A stretch of 64,000 nucleotides of DNA, taken from NCBI GenBank assembly GCA_900545245.1, contig UQYV01000015.1, forward strand, positions 6,745 through 70,744, given 5' to 3'. Positions 62,790 through 64,000 of this stretch are shown piece after piece. The stretch is from an uncultured Bacteroidales bacterium (GTDB lineage: Bacteria; Bacteroidota; Bacteroidia; Bacteroidales; UBA932). The notes under the pieces were generated by a model. It did not search any database and was not told where the DNA came from. It saw only the letters and a list, made by a program, of their open reading frames with translations. The translations under genes were made by a program, and so were the position numbers. Within the stretch, counting starts at the first letter, position 1, and each line of letters begins with the position of its first letter.

Positions 62790-62842
62790 GTGACAATAAA
62801 TTACAAAAATCTGTCACAAAAAACGGGACAGAAACGGGACAG
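62790..62842. repeat. Recombinase leader: inverted and tandem repeats
   Basis: GTGACA (62790-62795) and TGTCAC (62812-62817) form a dyad. Immediately after, AAACGGGACAG is repeated twice in tandem (62821-62831 and 62832-62842). These lie 60-110 bp before the recombinase ATG and could be recombinase core or arm sites, or operators of its promoter. Confidence 0.6.
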
Positions 62843-62902
62843 CTTTCGCACCCCACCGGCAGTTTATATTCGATTCTGCTGGAGTTGTGCGAAAGAAAAA
62901 AA

Positions 62903-64000
62903 ATGTCTTTCTTCAAACCCATCGCGTATAAAGAATACATACCTGCGCAACTCCACGAAGGCGAGCAGTGGTATATCTTTTTTTATGTCGAGAATCCGGC
63001 AACAGGAAAACTTAAACGTATCAAAATCAAATTTAACAGAGTCAAGTCTGTCCGGGAAAGACGCAGAGCTGCGCTGATGCTCGTCGCGGCATTAAACGAG
63101 CGTCTGTCGTTGGGGTGGAACCCGCTTGTGGAAAAGATAGCGCCACGTGCTTCTGTCAAGTTCAAGGATGCTGTAAACAATTTTATAAAGGTGAAGGAGA
63201 AAGAAGTGGAAGCGAACACGTTGCGCTCCTACAATACTTTCGCGAAGAAGCTTCTTGTCTGGGCTGAAGGCAAGGGATTCAGGGAGAGTTCCCCCGTCGC
63301 AGCATTCACGAAGGCATCTGCCTTTGATTTTATGGAAGATTTGGAAAGGGATAACAATTTCGTGGCATTCACATACAACAATCATCTCCGTTTCTATTCC
63401 ACGCTTTTTCACTGGATGGTTCAGAAGGGCTATCTTCCCGACAACCCTTTTGAGGACATAAAACCAAAGAAGAAAAGCCTCCGCAAGAAAAAGAGACGCG
63501 TTTTGTCCGATGATGAACTTCAGACATTATGGAACTTTCTTGAGAGGGAAAATATAGGATATATGCGACTGTGCCTCCTATGCTATTGCTGTTTTATGCG
63601 TCCTAAGGAAATTATGCTGCTCAGATGTTCAGACCTTGATTTGAAGACGCAGACGGTCAAGGTAAGGGGAGAGATAGCAAAGAACGACAATGATTCTGTT
63701 AGAACGATTCCGGACGCTATGATGAGATATTTCACAGGTATTGACCTTTCACACCCGAAATGGTATCTTTTCTCCGGAAAGAGTTTTATGCCGGGAAAGG
63801 AGTGCACTTGGGTGCAACGGGTTTCGGATTATTGGAGGGGAGTGGTCCGCCCGGCAACAGGATTCGGTAAGGATGTCCAGTTTTATAGTCTGAAAGATAC
63901 GGGTATCACGAACATGGCAGCTGCCGGCGTTCCGGTCTCGTTCATCCAGCAGCAGGCCGACCACAGCAGCCTCGCAATGACTTCCATCTACTGCCAGCGC
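62903..64000 (+). CDS. Tyrosine recombinase/integrase, cut by window end
   Basis: 366 codons are visible from the ATG at 62903, open to the last base. The N-terminal arm-binding part (about 1-75) is followed by a SAM-like core-binding domain (about 85-190, FKDAVNNFIKVKEKEV) and the catalytic domain. Arg I is in CFMRPKEIMLL (about 235) and the beta-hairpin Lys in IAKND (about 262). The usual HxxR box reads YSLKDTG (about 335), so Tyr and Lys replace His and Arg, as in a Bacteroidetes subgroup. The late His is in ADHSS and the nucleophile Tyr in TSIYCQR (about 364). It is probably the integrase of a genomic island continuing to the right. Confidence 0.92.
   Translation, partial: MSFFKPIAYKEYIPAQLHEGEQWYIFFYVENPATGKLKRIKIKFNRVKSVRERRRAALMLVAALNERLSLGWNPLVEKIAPRASVKFKDAVNNFIKVKEKEVEANTLRSYNTFAKKLLVWAEGKGFRESSPVAAFTKASAFDFMEDLERDNNFVAFTYNNHLRFYSTLFHWMVQKGYLPDNPFEDIKPKKKSLRKKKRRVLSDDELQTLWNFLERENIGYMRLCLLCYCCFMRPKEIMLLRCSDLDLKTQTVKVRGEIAKNDNDSVRTIPDAMMRYFTGIDLSHPKWYLFSGKSFMPGKECTWVQRVSDYWRGVVRPATGFGKDVQFYSLKDTGITNMAAAGVPVSFIQQQADHSSLAMTSIYCQR

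Noticed and set aside
62840..62870. Possible attachment repeat of the tRNA-Asp 3' end near the recombinase leader
   Set aside because: Only CGCACC plus a few bases match the tRNA end; too short to call an att site.

Overview
The window looks like a chromosomal segment of a Gram-negative member of the order Bacteroidales, probably gut-associated. The support is a dcw cluster without ddl or murF between its members, SusC/SusD-type outer membrane import genes, fimbrillin-like and FISUMP surface lipoproteins, signal peptides with SPII lipoboxes, and promoters of the Bacteroidetes type (TTTG, about 19-20 nt, TAnnTTTG). Genus cannot be fixed from the sequence; an uncultured lineage is a guess.

Layout. 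1-14573 (minus strand) is the division and cell-wall cluster, transcribed mraZ-rsmH-ftsL-like-ftsI-murE-mraY-murD-ftsW-murG-murC-ftsQ-ftsA-ftsZ, with ftsZ cut by the window edge. Four TGGAA boxes at 10-bp spacing upstream of mraZ look like an MraZ operator. Divergent from it is an M23 lipoprotein peptidase. 16088-16474 holds a 48-codon ORF, two minus-strand hairpin terminators and a promoter. 16475-19965 (minus) is the lipid A block lpxD-lpxC-lpxA plus a WbqC-like gene; lpxC lacks the FabZ fusion usual in this phylum. 20102-24855 (plus) is rimP-nusA-infB, followed by an overlapping membrane-bound DUF6377-type regulator.

26589-44797 (plus) is a polysaccharide/glycopeptide utilization-like locus: GH89 alpha-N-acetylglucosaminidase, BACON-type lipoprotein, SusC, SusD, zinc metallohydrolase lipoprotein, DUF4302 lipoprotein, then three fimbrillin/FISUMP surface lipoproteins. 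The first of these carries an added SGNH esterase domain. The second and third share an identical block of about 395 bp, and between them lies a 50-residue peptide gene with a G8 tract. I read this tail as the most unusual part of the window: a recombining surface-lipoprotein cassette with a possible phase-variable peptide.

44900-60261 holds an outer membrane FadL-like protein, a Ser/Tyr/Trp-rich lipoprotein, proS, an exonuclease III gene, cysS, a short-chain dehydrogenase, an AAA ATPase of the DUF4143 type preceded by 33-bp tandem repeats, a large lipoprotein and uvrA. From the tRNA-Asp gene at 60472 to the window end there is an AT-richer, island-like segment: short direct repeats, a frameshifted small membrane protein, a DUF3883-type putative nuclease, a small lipoprotein and a tyrosine recombinase running off the edge.

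All positions and motifs come from reading the sequence by eye; family names are from recognition, without database searches.
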